A stretch of 64,000 nt of DNA from NCBI GenBank assembly GCA_023014365.1, contig JAEBUN010000062.1, positions 62,001 to 126,000 on the forward strand, given 5' to 3'. A program made the translations under genes and the position numbers. Source of the DNA: Lepiota brunneoincarnata. Its lineage: Eukaryota > Basidiomycota > Agaricomycetes > Agaricales > Agaricaceae. Shown piece by piece: positions 12,134-23,692 of this stretch. A model generated the notes under the pieces. That model saw nothing but the letters and a program-made list of their open reading frames with translations. It ran no database searches and was not told where the DNA came from. Each line of letters begins with the position of its first letter. The first letter of the stretch is position 1.

Positions 12134-15100
12134 TTGTGGCCTGCAAGTGACATATGCTACGAGACAAAACCATTTGAATGGTCGTGGAAAGATGTCACTC
12201 AGAGCAAGTGTTTTAGCAGAGCAAGAACAACTGGGGCACGCTTCCTTGCTCCCCAACCACCAACACTGCCGGATTCCGCCTCAGGACCACGGAGGGGGGG
12301 GGGAGACTCCAAAAAGCAGCTGCAATCTAGTTCTGACCAGGACGGCAGCTGTAAGTGGACTAAAGCAGCTCAACCTGAGGTGCACCAACCTCCTGGAATA
12401 TTTTCTACCTCCCAAGCCAAAACGGACTTCACAGAAACCCTCCCTGCATTAGAACAAGATGGTGGTGGTAATTTCCTTGAAGCATTGCCATCTATGCGCC
12501 GGTCAGACAGGTTTGTGGATAGAACCAGGTGCATGAGGGAGCAGCGATGGGGAAATAGCCACCTGCAAGATGATGGTTCTGGGCCTGCCTGTAGGAATCA
12601 TAACGACAGTGAAGACGAGGGGTTTGATGGTGTTGTTGGAGCTGATCCAGAAGTTTCCCAGCCTGAAGACTGCGAGAGTGATGAAGACTGCGAGAGCAAT
12701 GAAGCCTGCAAGAGCAATGGAACCTGCAAGAGCAGTGAAGATGGCAAGGTCGACGAAAACAACGGCTTGTTTGCAGGGTCTGAAGCAGCTGGTATTTCCT
12801 CTTGGGACATGCTTGAGGAAAACTTCGAGCATGAAGCAGCGTCTGCAGCCACAGGTTTGTCCTTGCCCTATGAATCATCTGCCTCGCTAACAATACTTCA
12901 GATATGAATGCCTTGGGAGATTCGGACCTTAATCTACTTCATAGTTATACGCTCAAGGTGGAGGACCACATAACTGAGTGCACCTTCAGTCGATTCCGTA
13001 AAGCCTTTCCAGGCAGCAGTCAGGTTAGCCTGAAAATGACCAAGAAGCATGTTCGATCCCTGTCTGGATTTTGGCCTGTATGATACAGCTGTTGTATAAA
13101 TAGTTGTGTTTGCTTTGTTGGGCTGTATGAAGACCTCGCTGAATGCCCCAACTGCAAGGAAATGTGATACATGACTAATGGAAAGCCACGCAAGACATTC
13201 AAGTACCTTCCCCTCATCCCTCGCCTATGAGCTATGTCAGCAAACCTCACACATGCGAAAAAAATGCGCTATCAGGGAGAACACATTCACAAGCCTGGCA
13301 TCATTAAGGACATTTTTGATGGTTCCCATTATCAGTCCTTACTCAATACTCTCATCCCCAATACAAGTCATCCCATGTACTTTTTCTCCGATGAGCATGA
13401 CATTGCCCTCGGTCTTTCAACGGACGGCTTTGGTCCATTCAAACAGCGTGATAAGACATGCTGGCCCATCCTCCTCGTCAACTACAATCTCCCCCCTGAA
13501 ATACATTTCCAGAAACAGTACCACATTCATGTTGGTACAGTCCCAGGTCCAAAAAAGCCTTGGGATTGAGATTCGTTCTGCTGGCCACTTGCTCAAGAAC
13601 TCATCCAACTCAAAATGGGTGTCAAAGCTTTTGATGCAATCAGTCGATCACTATTCTTGCTTCATGCCTATCTCATTGTAGCATTTGGTGACATTCTGGC
13701 CATGGCCCTAATCATGCGCATGAAAGGGCAGAATGGTATCAGCCCATGCCGTATCTGCAACATCAAAGGGATTCACTCACAATCTCACACTTACTATGTC
13801 CCTCTTCGGTGAGATAAGATCCCTGAAGCAAATCCTCCTCGATACAACCCATCTGATCTACCCATTCATACTCATGAGGAGTTTTTAGAGCAAGCGCATG
13901 CTGTAGAAATGGCCCTCAGTAACTCCATACATGAAGAGCTTGCCAAACAATATGGCATCAAAGGGATACCAATCCTCAGTACCATATCTTCACTCTCATT
14001 CCCATCTTCATTCCCATTCGACTTCATGCACCTCATTTGGGAAAATTTGATTCCCAACCTCATTCTGTTCTGGACTTGCGAATTCAAGGACCTAGATCAC
14101 CAAGGCAAAGGTTATGTTATTGCAACGCAAATCTGGAATGAAATTGGTGTGGCTATGGCAGCATGTGGTGCAACAATCCCAGCAGCTTTCGGAGCTTCAG
14201 TACCCAACATTGTGACTAAACGGTCACAAATGACTGCTGAGATGTACGCCATCTGGACACTCTATATTGCTCCAGTTGTGCTCTGTGGCAGGTTCACAAA
14301 CACAAAGTACTATGACCATTTCATGCAGCTTGTCAAACCTTTGAAGCTCTGCTTGTTGTTTGAGCTCATGGAAGAGGAATTGAAACAGATTGATGAGGGT
14401 TTCAAGTCTTGGGTTCAGATGTATGAGAAGTGAGTATCTACCTTCTACATTGTGCTCTTATACTTAAATCAATGCAGACTGTACTATCAAAATGACCCTG
14501 TTCAACTCTCCGCTTGTCCTCTGACTCTCCATGCCCTTCTTCATATTGCATGGGGTATCCAGGTGGTGGGTCCTGTCTGGATGTATTGGGCATTTCCTAT
14601 GGAGCATCATTGCAATACTCTACTTCCATCAATCAGAAGTAGACGCCACCCTTACGAATCCATCAACACCTTTGTTACAGCGACTGCACAGCTAAATCAA
14701 ATATGATTATTATATGATCTTTATGACGTGCTATCTTTGGATCCTGACAAGAAGGAAACCAACAAAATTGTCCATGATTTATGTATGTTCAACTTGTCAT
14801 CATGTCATTATTGCTTATTTACCTCTTGTAAACAGACCCACTTTACATGTTTTCTGCCCTGCGACAATGTGAAACCCTACCTCCACCCATATATAACAAA
14901 GTTCTAGCTTCTTTAGCGACACGCTTCGATGTCATGAAGCAAGTTATTCAATCTGTCATAAAACCAGATCAGCTTGTTGTCCAATATGGCAGAGTAACTC
15001 GTCTTGAAGGAGGTGATCTCATGATTGCCCGTGATTTGGTTGGGAAGAGAGAGGACAGTCGGGATGCATCCTTTGTACAAGTGAGCGCTATTGCCCCTTC

Positions 15101-15468
15101 CTGTATATGATATCTGAATGTTCTCCATTCCAGTATATTCAACTTGTGGATCGGCATGCTCACCAAAAGAGAAGAACACCAGAATTCAGGCCATGCAATT
15201 TCTTTGGCCAACTAAAGCGCATCCTTGTTTTGGAAATCCCGTCCACACCACAACTCAACTTAGCCACACCAATGACTGCTATCCTGGCACTTATTCACAG
15301 TGTCAAGGCAACACAAAAAAACAGCATTTATTATTACAGTTATAAAGATTGTGGTATTGATGAAGTCGTTGATCTAGGTACAGTGCAGTGTGTTGTTGGA
15401 AGGATATTAGACAGGGGTAAGTGGGCCATTGTAGATAGAAGCCCTGATATGGAGATCCAGGTGGACTA
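12134..15468 (+). pseudogene. CACTA-type Tnp2 transposase
   Basis: The transposase body starts near 13020, with GKPRKTFKYLPLIPRL, KKMRYQGEHIH and the block ALGLSTDGFGPFKQ followed by NYNLPPE and GTVPGPKKPWD. This is the conserved core of fungal Tnp2-like (Transposase_21) proteins. It continues through MGVKAFDAISRS to the C-terminal block ending at 15468. Introns fit at 14430-14477, 14783-14835 and 15081-15133. The 12134-12907 ORF in front is acidic, with four 18-bp repeats encoding a Cys-containing hexapeptide (about 12666-12737); it may be its N-terminal part. In-frame TGA codons at about 13212, 13567 and 13810 sit where arginine would fit. Element termini were not located. Confidence 0.75.
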
Positions 15469-18400
15469 AGGAATGGTTTACAAATTAATACAATCAGAGC
15501 CGTGCTCCTGATCCATTTTGGTCATCCTGAGGTCAATGCGCATGCCAGGAAAATAGCTTTACTCACCAGACGATTATGTAGAATAACAGAATCTGTGCGA
15601 CCAACCTGACCACATCTAGGGTTGATAACGGATTTGTCAGGAGAATATGCGGCGTCCTCATTTTGCCTGTGGCCTACCTGTAGTCGAGAAAAACAAGGCA
15701 CTGGGCACAACCTGCACAGGTGCCGCACATATCGCCCCTCCCCATTTTACGGCCATTCAATTTGGACCGGGCAATGGAAACGACAAGCAACTCACATCAG
15801 AAGCTAGGTTGGGCCCTAGAAAACACGGTAGCTGCCTGTCAGCTCTTGTCCTGAACAAGCAAATATAAACGCGGTTTCCAGTGACAAAAATTGAGGTGAT
15901 TGTGAAAGTTAATGAAAGGATTGATGGAAACTTTGGTTAGTATCTCTGCGAAGGGATATAGCACAGGGTGCCATTTACCTTGTGCGATGGCATTAGCATG
16001 GCAGGGATCCATGATGGGGCGACTTGTTTCTTGCTTGGCATACAAGTCTGTCGCTCTCATCTATAAGAATATGGTGCACAACCACTTAGGGAGTGAACAC
16101 AGGGCGGGGGAGTTAGCTCTGGCACTAGAACTTCCTATTCATTTAACATTGAGGGTGGGTTGAAAATTTCTGATATTTGATGTTTGGCATGCGACTATAC
16201 ATGAACGAAAACATCAAGTAGATCCCCATACTGGCAATTCATAGGTCCAGCCCTGAAGAACAGCAACATGTCACCTGGACGATTATGCGATACATGAACT
16301 TAAGCATTCTGTGACAACCACCCACCCATGCTTATGCCATGTTCATATTGTCAAATTTTTCCAAATGGCTTGCGAAATGATGAGTCCCCAACAGATTCCT
16401 GGCAGAACGTCCTCCTCAGCTGCAATGCCTTTCTCAAATTTAGACAGGTTGTAATACCAGTTTCCAGCTACTGTCAATGCTGAATAGTGTCGGCAGCGGA
16501 GGGACACTACATGACCCAAAAGGGATGGTCCATGTGGCTCAATGAACCTGACTGCTATGCATTCATACAATGAACCAACCTGAAACGAGACAGAAGGATG
16601 TGAACTGACGCCTTGTTGCACCACACAGGAGAGACAGGTGCCTCGTGCAGACAAGGTCATTGACCTAAGGCATTAGAACCTAAAGGTTGAAAATCCCCTG
16701 GAAGCATTTGGACCACACGCCCCAGAGAGCTTGAGGAGGGGCTCGTTGTTGCAAAATGTTGATGTGGGTGGCAGCTAGCCTGAGTGCCTGCAAAGGCTTA
16801 GCTACAACATGCGGGCGCTGTCTCATGGGTGACCACTTTGCTTGATCCGACCCGATCATATCAAACCCAACTCGAGGGGGGGATATATTGATTCATCAAA
16901 GGGTAGCAATGTAGTCATGCTGATCTGGGCGCGTGCCTTGTGAGCTTCCAGAATCAATCGGGATCTTAACAAAATACTGCAATGTTTGGATCCAGGCTCA
17001 GCTAGTTCCCTTGTACCTTGAGACAGGAGGAAACTGGTACCAACTACTACAGAGGAGTTGGAAAGATGTAAAGATGCCCCCACTTGGGGGCATCCTTCAC
17101 TAGGGATGAGGGTGCCTTGCAGGAATCCAACTGAACAGAACCAACGTCTATTCAAGGGGGGACTAAGGAACTTGACCCCTCCTAGTTACTACATACATGA
17201 GGTAGCAGATTCCAATAGATATCACGTTGAAGAAGCGCAAATCCTGGTGTAAGCCAGGTCCGTGGGCTTACAGTACATGTTTCACCCTTTACCCAGTTGA
17301 TTCAACTGAAATCCCTCATATATCTTCCAAAAAAGACATAAAAATACACCAAGATTTAAAGATACAACCCTGCAGACTGCCCTGACGGATCACCAGCCAT
17401 AATATTCAACCTCCTTCAGACTCTTCCCCCCAACCTTCCATTTTCCTCCGTTCTTGTAAAGCCGTGCCCCCAGCAACTTGCTACCATATCCATATAGATG
17501 GAACGTCAAAAAAGCATGATCGTTGTGGAATCCTTGCACTGTCCAGTGGTCACAACTATCGGTGTCCGAGCTGTGTTTCTGACCCCTAAATTTCCCTCCT
17601 CTGTCAACTGTCTAACTAATTTCGTTGAATACTCACATCAGGACCCATGCCACATCCCTATCTCCAAGAACTCCTGAAATCTCGTCCCTGTAGTCCACCA
17701 TCACTTTCCCTAGCACCCGCCTCGCTCGTTTCCTGTCCTTTACACTTGGGTTTATGTTTGCATTGTGTGAAAAGACATAGTGGTGTGTATGCATGGTGGC
17801 TGAGAGTTGTGATGGTGGCAGGGAAGAACTATGATGATGGATGCAATGCTGACGACAAGCACGCGCGACAGTGACGAGGTTGCTCTTTATTTCTCCTCAT
17901 TCCATCCTAATTTACAGTTAGTGCTCTAGACGACATTACCTCCCTATTGCGTCTTTATACCTCAAACACACCCGTTCTGACCTACAGTTCGATGTACGAA
18001 ACAGTCACAAATTCGCAGCTCTCTATACATATGTCCTCTATGCCTCTACATATGGGTTGTAGCCAAACAGATGCCCAAATACTGCTAATATCTTGTCTAA
18101 CTCTTTGGCTTGCCAAACAGGATGAGCGCTATAAGTAGATCCCTCTCTTCCTGCTGACAACAATAAAACCTCCAGTATATTAATCTACCATATTCCAATA
18201 TTTAATACCAATGAAAAGCAATCTTACTAAAACTGTTGTGCTTTCCTAAGGCCTGAAAAACAATAATATGTGTGGTATACCTATTCCCCCCCTTTGAGGT
18301 GTTTTTACCACCCCTCTGGACCACCATATATTACATTGTTTTATCCATGACATTTTCTGGCATAAATATCTAGACTTACCGTTGAAAAGGTAGAAACTTT
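15469..18400. other. Unassigned stretch, no recognisable gene
   Basis: About 2.9 kb between the CACTA transposase and the family-D repeat. Several short ORFs exist on the minus strand (16060-15839, 16660-16343, 17155-16856) and could be exons of a convergent gene of the CACTA element, but I recognise no domain. I saw no terminal inverted repeat, LTR or tRNA. Much of it may be the 3' part of the CACTA element. Confidence 0.4.
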
Positions 18401-19227
18401 TGTAGGTTTTAATATAGATAGTGGGCTTGTTTTCACTAAGCTTAGCCGCAATTTGATAAGCTTAAGCTAATACAAGTGGAATGAGATAGATAAAGAACAG
18501 TTTCATCTTTTAGGGTGTTCTGGGGGTGCGTTCTGACAGCGAAATTCAAGAGAGTAGTGTTTTTAGAGGTTAACGAACAGCTGTTGATGTTATCTTAGCT
18601 GTACGGTGCAACAATGAAAGGACAATCCCTGTCAATTCAAAGCGCTGGGTCTCTGGTCTCTGGTCTCTGGTCTCTGAACTCTGGTCTCTGTCTCTGTCTC
18701 TGGGTTGGTCGACGACCAAAGAAATCACACTTAACAATGCACACTAAATAGCCCTCTGAAACCATTCTTGATCATGGCTCGCAGACTTGCGTGTAGAAGC
18801 AGGGGTGAGACCTCCTCCTTCTCCATGAACAAGTGCAACTGTATTTATATTGTTTAGATACATATGAGAGATAGTAAATATGAAATAGAAAACAATAAGC
18901 TTAATTGTTACAGGTACTGCAGAATATTTTGGGGGGTTTGGCAGCATTTCTACCTTGCCCTGGGTGCAACCAGAGTATACTCGATAAGCTATGTAGAGTC
19001 CGGAATCCCTCTGAAGAGCATTCTGATGGCTTGGTTCACTAAGCTTAGTGATAATGAGCTGGTTTGAACACTTCCGAGGCTCAAATATCCTCAGTTTGGT
19101 TGAACTGGCTACTACGGGATATAGTACCAATCCTCTATAGAGTTCTTTAATGATATAGCCAATGATTCTATGTAGAGAATTGTTCTGGAGTACGGAATTC
19201 ATGTATAGGCATGAAATCAGCATATCA
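18401..19227 (-). repeat. Long LTR-like repeat, family D, copy 3 (probable 3' LTR of E3)
   Basis: Reverse-complement copy of the family-D repeat. It starts (minus strand) TGATATGCTGATTTCATGCC at 19227. About 410 bp corresponding to 1434-1842 of copy 1 are deleted. Directly before its start (minus-strand sense) lies AGGGGGAGA (19236-19228), a textbook polypurine tract position for priming plus-strand DNA next to a 3' LTR. It has four TAAGCTTA palindromes (18437, 18457, 18896, 19040). Confidence 0.7.
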
Positions 19228-19246
19228 TCTCCCCCTAACCAAATTG
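19228..19246 (-). promoter_or_regulatory. Polypurine tract beside the 3' LTR of E3
   Basis: The minus strand reads CAATTTGGTTAGGGGGAGA immediately before the LTR start TGATATG. A purine run abutting the 3' LTR is the usual plus-strand primer of LTR retrotransposons. A 19/20 match to the 20-bp string at 19227-19246 occurs at 21976-21995, between the two antisense genes. Confidence 0.5.
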
Positions 19247-19554
19247 CTGACTGTCCTCAGTCATTATCTCCTTCAAATTCGCAGTATCTGAGTCTCTCTG
19301 ACATGCTCTATGGTCTAGAACGTTCACCAGCTTTGAGGGTAGCGCACGTTCGCTAAGCTTATTTCAGAATGATGTCATGTCACCAAGTTTAAACATATAG
19401 ATCAACTTCTTGTTGCTATAGCTTAAATTTTTATCTTGTTATTGGGTCTTTTAAATGTCCCAAGGTCTCGTTTCATCTCCTTCATTCTCCCTCTCACTTC
19501 TTACTTGTCTATCCTGCTCGCATATTCACTTTTCAACGCCCACTTCTATCAACA

Positions 19555-21584
19555 ATGGACAGAAACATGCACAGCAGCAAACGTGCTCGCTATGAGGAGG
19601 ACTCAGACTCTTCTTCCAGTAAGTAGAGTTCAAGTTACAGTTTTCTCTGTTTTCTTAACACTGTTTTCAGGCTACCCTGGGCCGAGCAACGCCTCAATGG
19701 CTTCCCAAGGCATGCCTTCATCATCGATTGTGCAATGTAAGTTGCATTTTCCCCTGTTCTTGTTGTCTTTACTTATGTTTTCTCTACTTTTAGGTCTCAC
19801 TATTTGCCTCCTGGCACATTGCAACCTCCTACCTCAATGGGAACCACCAGCACTGCGTACTAGGAGAGCTAGAGGAGGGCGAGGAGCTTGAGGAGCTTGC
19901 GGAAATCGTCAGGTGGGTGTGGCAAGGACCCCTCCTCCACCGTACTCTCCGCCTCGTGCACCAACTCCTCCGCCAGCCTCTCCCTTGTCCGCTCCAGTGC
20001 CAAGATGCGTGATTTCCATCGCATCGTTGTGCAATCCAACTGACGAGCGCTCTGCTGGATTTTCCGCAGAACCCTCGTCAGGTATCCCCATTGGCAGGCC
20101 CTCTGGTGGATTGTCCATAGAGGCCTTGTCAAGTTTAATGTTGTTGCCCCCTCTTGCCATCTCTCTGCGCTCCCTTGACAGTGAAGGCTCGCTGGTGCTC
20201 CCTCCCCTGGGTATTGCATCAGGTTCAGAGGTGCTGGGCCCTTCAACAAACCACCCCTCCTCTCCCATAGCCTCTTCGACTGTTTCAACACATAAGCTTA
20301 GTCTTTTACAAGGTATATTTGTCCTTTCTGCTAACTTCCACTTTAGCACGTATCCCAGCTGCCCTTAAAGGCAAACAGAAGGCAAAACCATCGATGCTGC
20401 CCCCTACGCCTCTATTCTTGGTGAATTCAAACTCGCCATTGCGTTCTCCAGTCCCTGAGGTCTCTCAAGCTGACCTCTTTAAAATCTTTAGCTGGTCCTT
20501 GTCTCTGGATGGGCAACATGTGCTGGCTTTGCCTAGGTGCCCAACACCATCACCACCTCACTTAGCTGGCACTCCAGTCGAGTCTCCCGCAAGCGCCGTG
20601 GAGATTTCTCCTTCTCCAGATTTGGAGCTCCTTTTGGAGCCTTTGCCTGCCCCTCAAGAACTGACTTTTGTTTTTCAAGACGCGTTCTTAGCTTCTCTGA
20701 CCCCTGTCCTTTCTCGTTTGCCTAGCCTGGTGGTTCCGGAGATCCCTCAAGAGTCCCCTCATGCTGGCCTGTCGCGTCAACAACGTGTCCTTTCGTCCAA
20801 GAAGAGTTCCAACACATGGACAAAGAAATACGTTCCCCAAGCTTGCGTTTGGCGCTCTGAGGCCGAAATTATTTGGGACCATGGATACCGGCACCCAGTC
20901 CCACTCTTTTGTGAGGACTTTCCTAGGCTGCTGGCAGCTAGCCAGCTTTCAGTACGTTCTCCAAGTTTTCTCCTGGTTCCTTACTGACAGCTTTGACATC
21001 TGCTCCAGTACATGCCACCTCAGTCTCGGTGTCCTTCTTGCGCTGCTCGTAAGTTGGAGTGCAAGCCTCTGGGCAAGGGTAAGAAGTGTCGCAGCTGCGA
21101 CTTGTACAACTACCCTTGTACCTTCGCGGACCATCCCCAGGTTTCGGCCGGCGTTGCGAATGCCCTGGTCACATCCTCACTGACCAGTGAATACTGTAAG
21201 TTTCTCTGTTCACTATTTTTCCCTTTTCTTATTCTCTTTATTTTTCTAGATCTGGCCACGTTCGTGTGTGTTGTGTCCTCTAGCTTGGTCAGCCTGGAGG
21301 CAAACCGTGTTGCTTACGAGGCTTCGGCGTTTCACCACCGCCATGTAGTTTACCAATTCGTCCAGGAGATGCAAGCTACCAGGACTGCCTTGGACGGTAA
21401 TGACGTGGCTTTTGTAGAGATGGGTATGGCCGACTCCCTTAAAGATGTCCAGGCGTTCTTTGAGTTCGCCCACAACTTTCTGGGGGTCCTGACATACGAG
21501 GAATTCGAGGAGCTCAAATCGCTTCTCTTCCTTGCTTTCCCGATGGCTCAGGATCCGGAGTCTGTTCTAGAAGACCTTGAGTGA
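19555..21584 (+). CDS. Antisense accessory gene A of E3: Zn2Cys6-like cysteine-cluster protein
   Basis: Proposed exons are 19555-19618, 19671-19736, 19794-20312, 20347-20951, 21009-21195 and 21250-21584, giving 592 codons in a consistent phase. One in-frame TGA (19889-19891) falls where CGA would give arginine. The start has a CT-rich fungal leader and the N-terminus MDRNMHSSKRARYEEDSDSS. The middle is Pro/Ser-rich and low in complexity. Exon 5 (21009-21195) carries CX2CX6CX8CX2CX6C (from CPSC to YPC), the spacing of a fungal Zn2Cys6 DNA-binding cluster. The last about 110 residues look helical and acidic. It lies on the strand opposite pol, between integrase and 3' LTR. DNA binding is an inference from the cysteine spacing; the 34-nt intron at 20313-20346 is unusually short and the model there is less certain. 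Confidence 0.6.
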
Positions 21585-22269
21585 TCTCTGCGCCTAGTTT
21601 ACTTCTTGGATGTAGTATATAATCTTGTCATGTATATACATCCCAATAGTCATCTTGTTGTTCCTTGTCTCCTACTGAGTTAAGCTAAACTGTTTCTGAC
21701 TTTCTTGTCATCTCCTAAAGCTAAGCTAAAGACCTCCTGGGAGACTCCTAAGCTAGTTTATGTTGCCAGTCACTTATATACTCATTATATGCCTCTCTGA
21801 TCTATCAGTGATGTTTATTGACATCTCAGCGCGCCGTGACCCGCAATGCGTAGTGACCCAGCTCATCTGCTCTGGTTTACTTACAAGCCTGAACCAGCCT
21901 GTCCACGATGTTTGAAAAAGCTCTTCGCGAAAAAGCTTGTGTCAAACTGTCAAACTGAAGCGCCCCTTGGGACCCATCTCCCCCTAGCCAAATTGAAATC
22001 GGTGCCCTCACCGTTCCATCAGAATCCCTGTGCACACTGATAACCGCGAGACCCTGGCGACATGTTACCTAATAAGGCAACAGTGGTTCAGCAAGTCTGT
22101 CAAAGGCTGGCTACTCAAGATTACAGGTTTCCTAGGCCCCTCAGGTCATAAGCTTAGGGTGGAGGGTGCTCTTCATCCACTTGTTATGATTCGTCATCAC
22201 TGCCTACGGCCTTTTCTTATAAAAGCAAGGGAGTGATGTCTCATTCTAGCAGACACCCTTTGCAAGAAA
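21585..22269. other. Spacer between accessory genes A and B with second polypurine-like site
   Basis: No gene. It holds a near-exact copy (21976-21995) of the string next to the 3' LTR, one TAAGCTTA (22149), and a TATAAAAG box at 22218-22225 that fits as the promoter of gene B, whose ATG is about 45 bp downstream. Confidence 0.5.
22218..22225 (+). promoter_or_regulatory. TATA box of accessory gene B
   Basis: TATAAAAG followed about 45 bp later by the gene B start codon. The spacing leaves room for a short 5' leader. No comparable box was seen before gene A. Confidence 0.45.
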
Positions 22270-23616
22270 ATGGCTTCTTCTATCCCCCATCTCCAGGTCG
22301 AGCTTGACGATCTCATCAGCAATGCCAAAGGTCGTCTTCAGCGCCTGCAAAACGGCCAAGTTGCTCATCCCCTCGTCGAGAAGGCTCTCCTTGTGTTCGA
22401 CGCCCCTGGGGTATGTCTACTCTTTCCATGCTTCTCTCGCCGTTTCTAAATCATTTCTAGTCTGCTTATATTGAAGCGTTATCGGAGGATAATGAGGCTA
22501 TCAAGCTTCATGTCAACCAGGACTACATCTTCCATATCCACAAGCTCTACGAAATTTACCAAAACAACTACCATTCGTCTTATGAGATGCCCGCGATCTA
22601 TAAGGCGCTCTCTGAATGCTGTAGCCGCATTAATCATGTTCGTTCTGAAGAATCCCACAAATCCAGGACTGAAGAGGCTCAGAACCCATCGTCCACGACT
22701 GGCTCTACTTCCTCCAACGTTGCCAAAGGCTCTGCTGTCCCAAAATGTGTAAGCTTAGCATTCTTTTGGCTCCAATCGTCTCCTCATGTATAAGCTTAGC
22801 CTCGCAAAGGTCGCAAGGCCCCTGTCTCTGCTGCTGTTGTGGTAGACACCAATACCGAGCTTGCTGAGAGTATGACCAGTGCTTCCAACTCCCGAGCAAC
22901 CGGTGCTGACACGGTAATATAGCTGCTTCTCAACCTATTACATTGGCTGAGATAATCGCTCGCCTCCAGGACATGATGGTCGATGAGGAGGTCTCTCAAG
23001 CTATTGTCGAAGAGGTTTGTGTAGTCTCGCCTTATTGCAAGCGTCGCTTGTCTACCTCCAACATGGTGCACCAGCTCTACTCCCCCTAACCACTGATTCT
23101 GACTTCATCCTTTGCTAGGAGGCCGTCAAAAAGTCCTCCTCATCTAAAGGCACCGTCTGTCTTCTTCCCTATTGTCAAGTTCCCAATATGAACACTAAAC
23201 ACTGCTGTTATGCCCGGGCTGAACAGGTTCTAGCCAAAGCCAACGCCAATACTGCCAAGCGTGCCCATACCGAGTTTACTTCCGATGAGCGCACCTTTGC
23301 GGGCTTATCTGGTGGGCAATTTCTCACTTCTCTTCACTAAGCTTAACGGTCCTGACACTTCTCCCGGGCAGCTCGTTTGCTCCAGGAACTCCAAAACCTC
23401 CTGTCTCACTCTCGTGACAAGTACGAATCCGAATCTCGCGGTGACGATGCTCGGTCAGTCAAATGCGACCTCAATTCGCTCAGCCGGGACTTCATCGATG
23501 CTATTCCCTTGCTCAAAGCCAAGTTAAAGAGGTTCCAATTCCTCATTCAAGAGCGCATCCGTCTCAAAAGCCTTTTGCACAACCTTTCCGACTTGGACAA
23601 GTCCTCCCCCGCTTAA
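22270..23616 (+). CDS. Antisense accessory gene B of E3: unknown protein with Cys motif and coiled-coil C-terminus
   Basis: Six exons fit: 22270-22410, 22461-22748, 22800-22913, 22970-23014, 23119-23311 and 23372-23616, giving 342 codons with every junction in phase. The N-terminus MASSIPHLQVELDDLISNAK is helical. A central cysteine-rich stretch (CLLPYC...KHCCYARAEQ, exon 5) could bind metal. The C-terminal about 80 residues are a heptad-like Leu/Lys helix. No stop interrupts the spliced frame. An intron-3 alternative exists: sequence just before exon 4 also reads as plausible protein if one base is missing. Intron 22749-22799 begins and ends within copies of the TAAGCTTA motif. It ends at 23616, 77 bp from the convergent pol stop. 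I do not recognise the family. Confidence 0.55.
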
Positions 23617-23692
23617 GCTTAACGCTTTTACAGTCCCCAGGATAGTTTTCCTTCGATAAGTAGATAGTTCTGTCCACAATATCAGGTTTTTT

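Noticed and set aside
19909..20349. Minus-strand ORF opposite gene A
   Set aside because: A low-complexity shadow of the Pro/Ser-rich exon; the plus strand has splice sites in phase.
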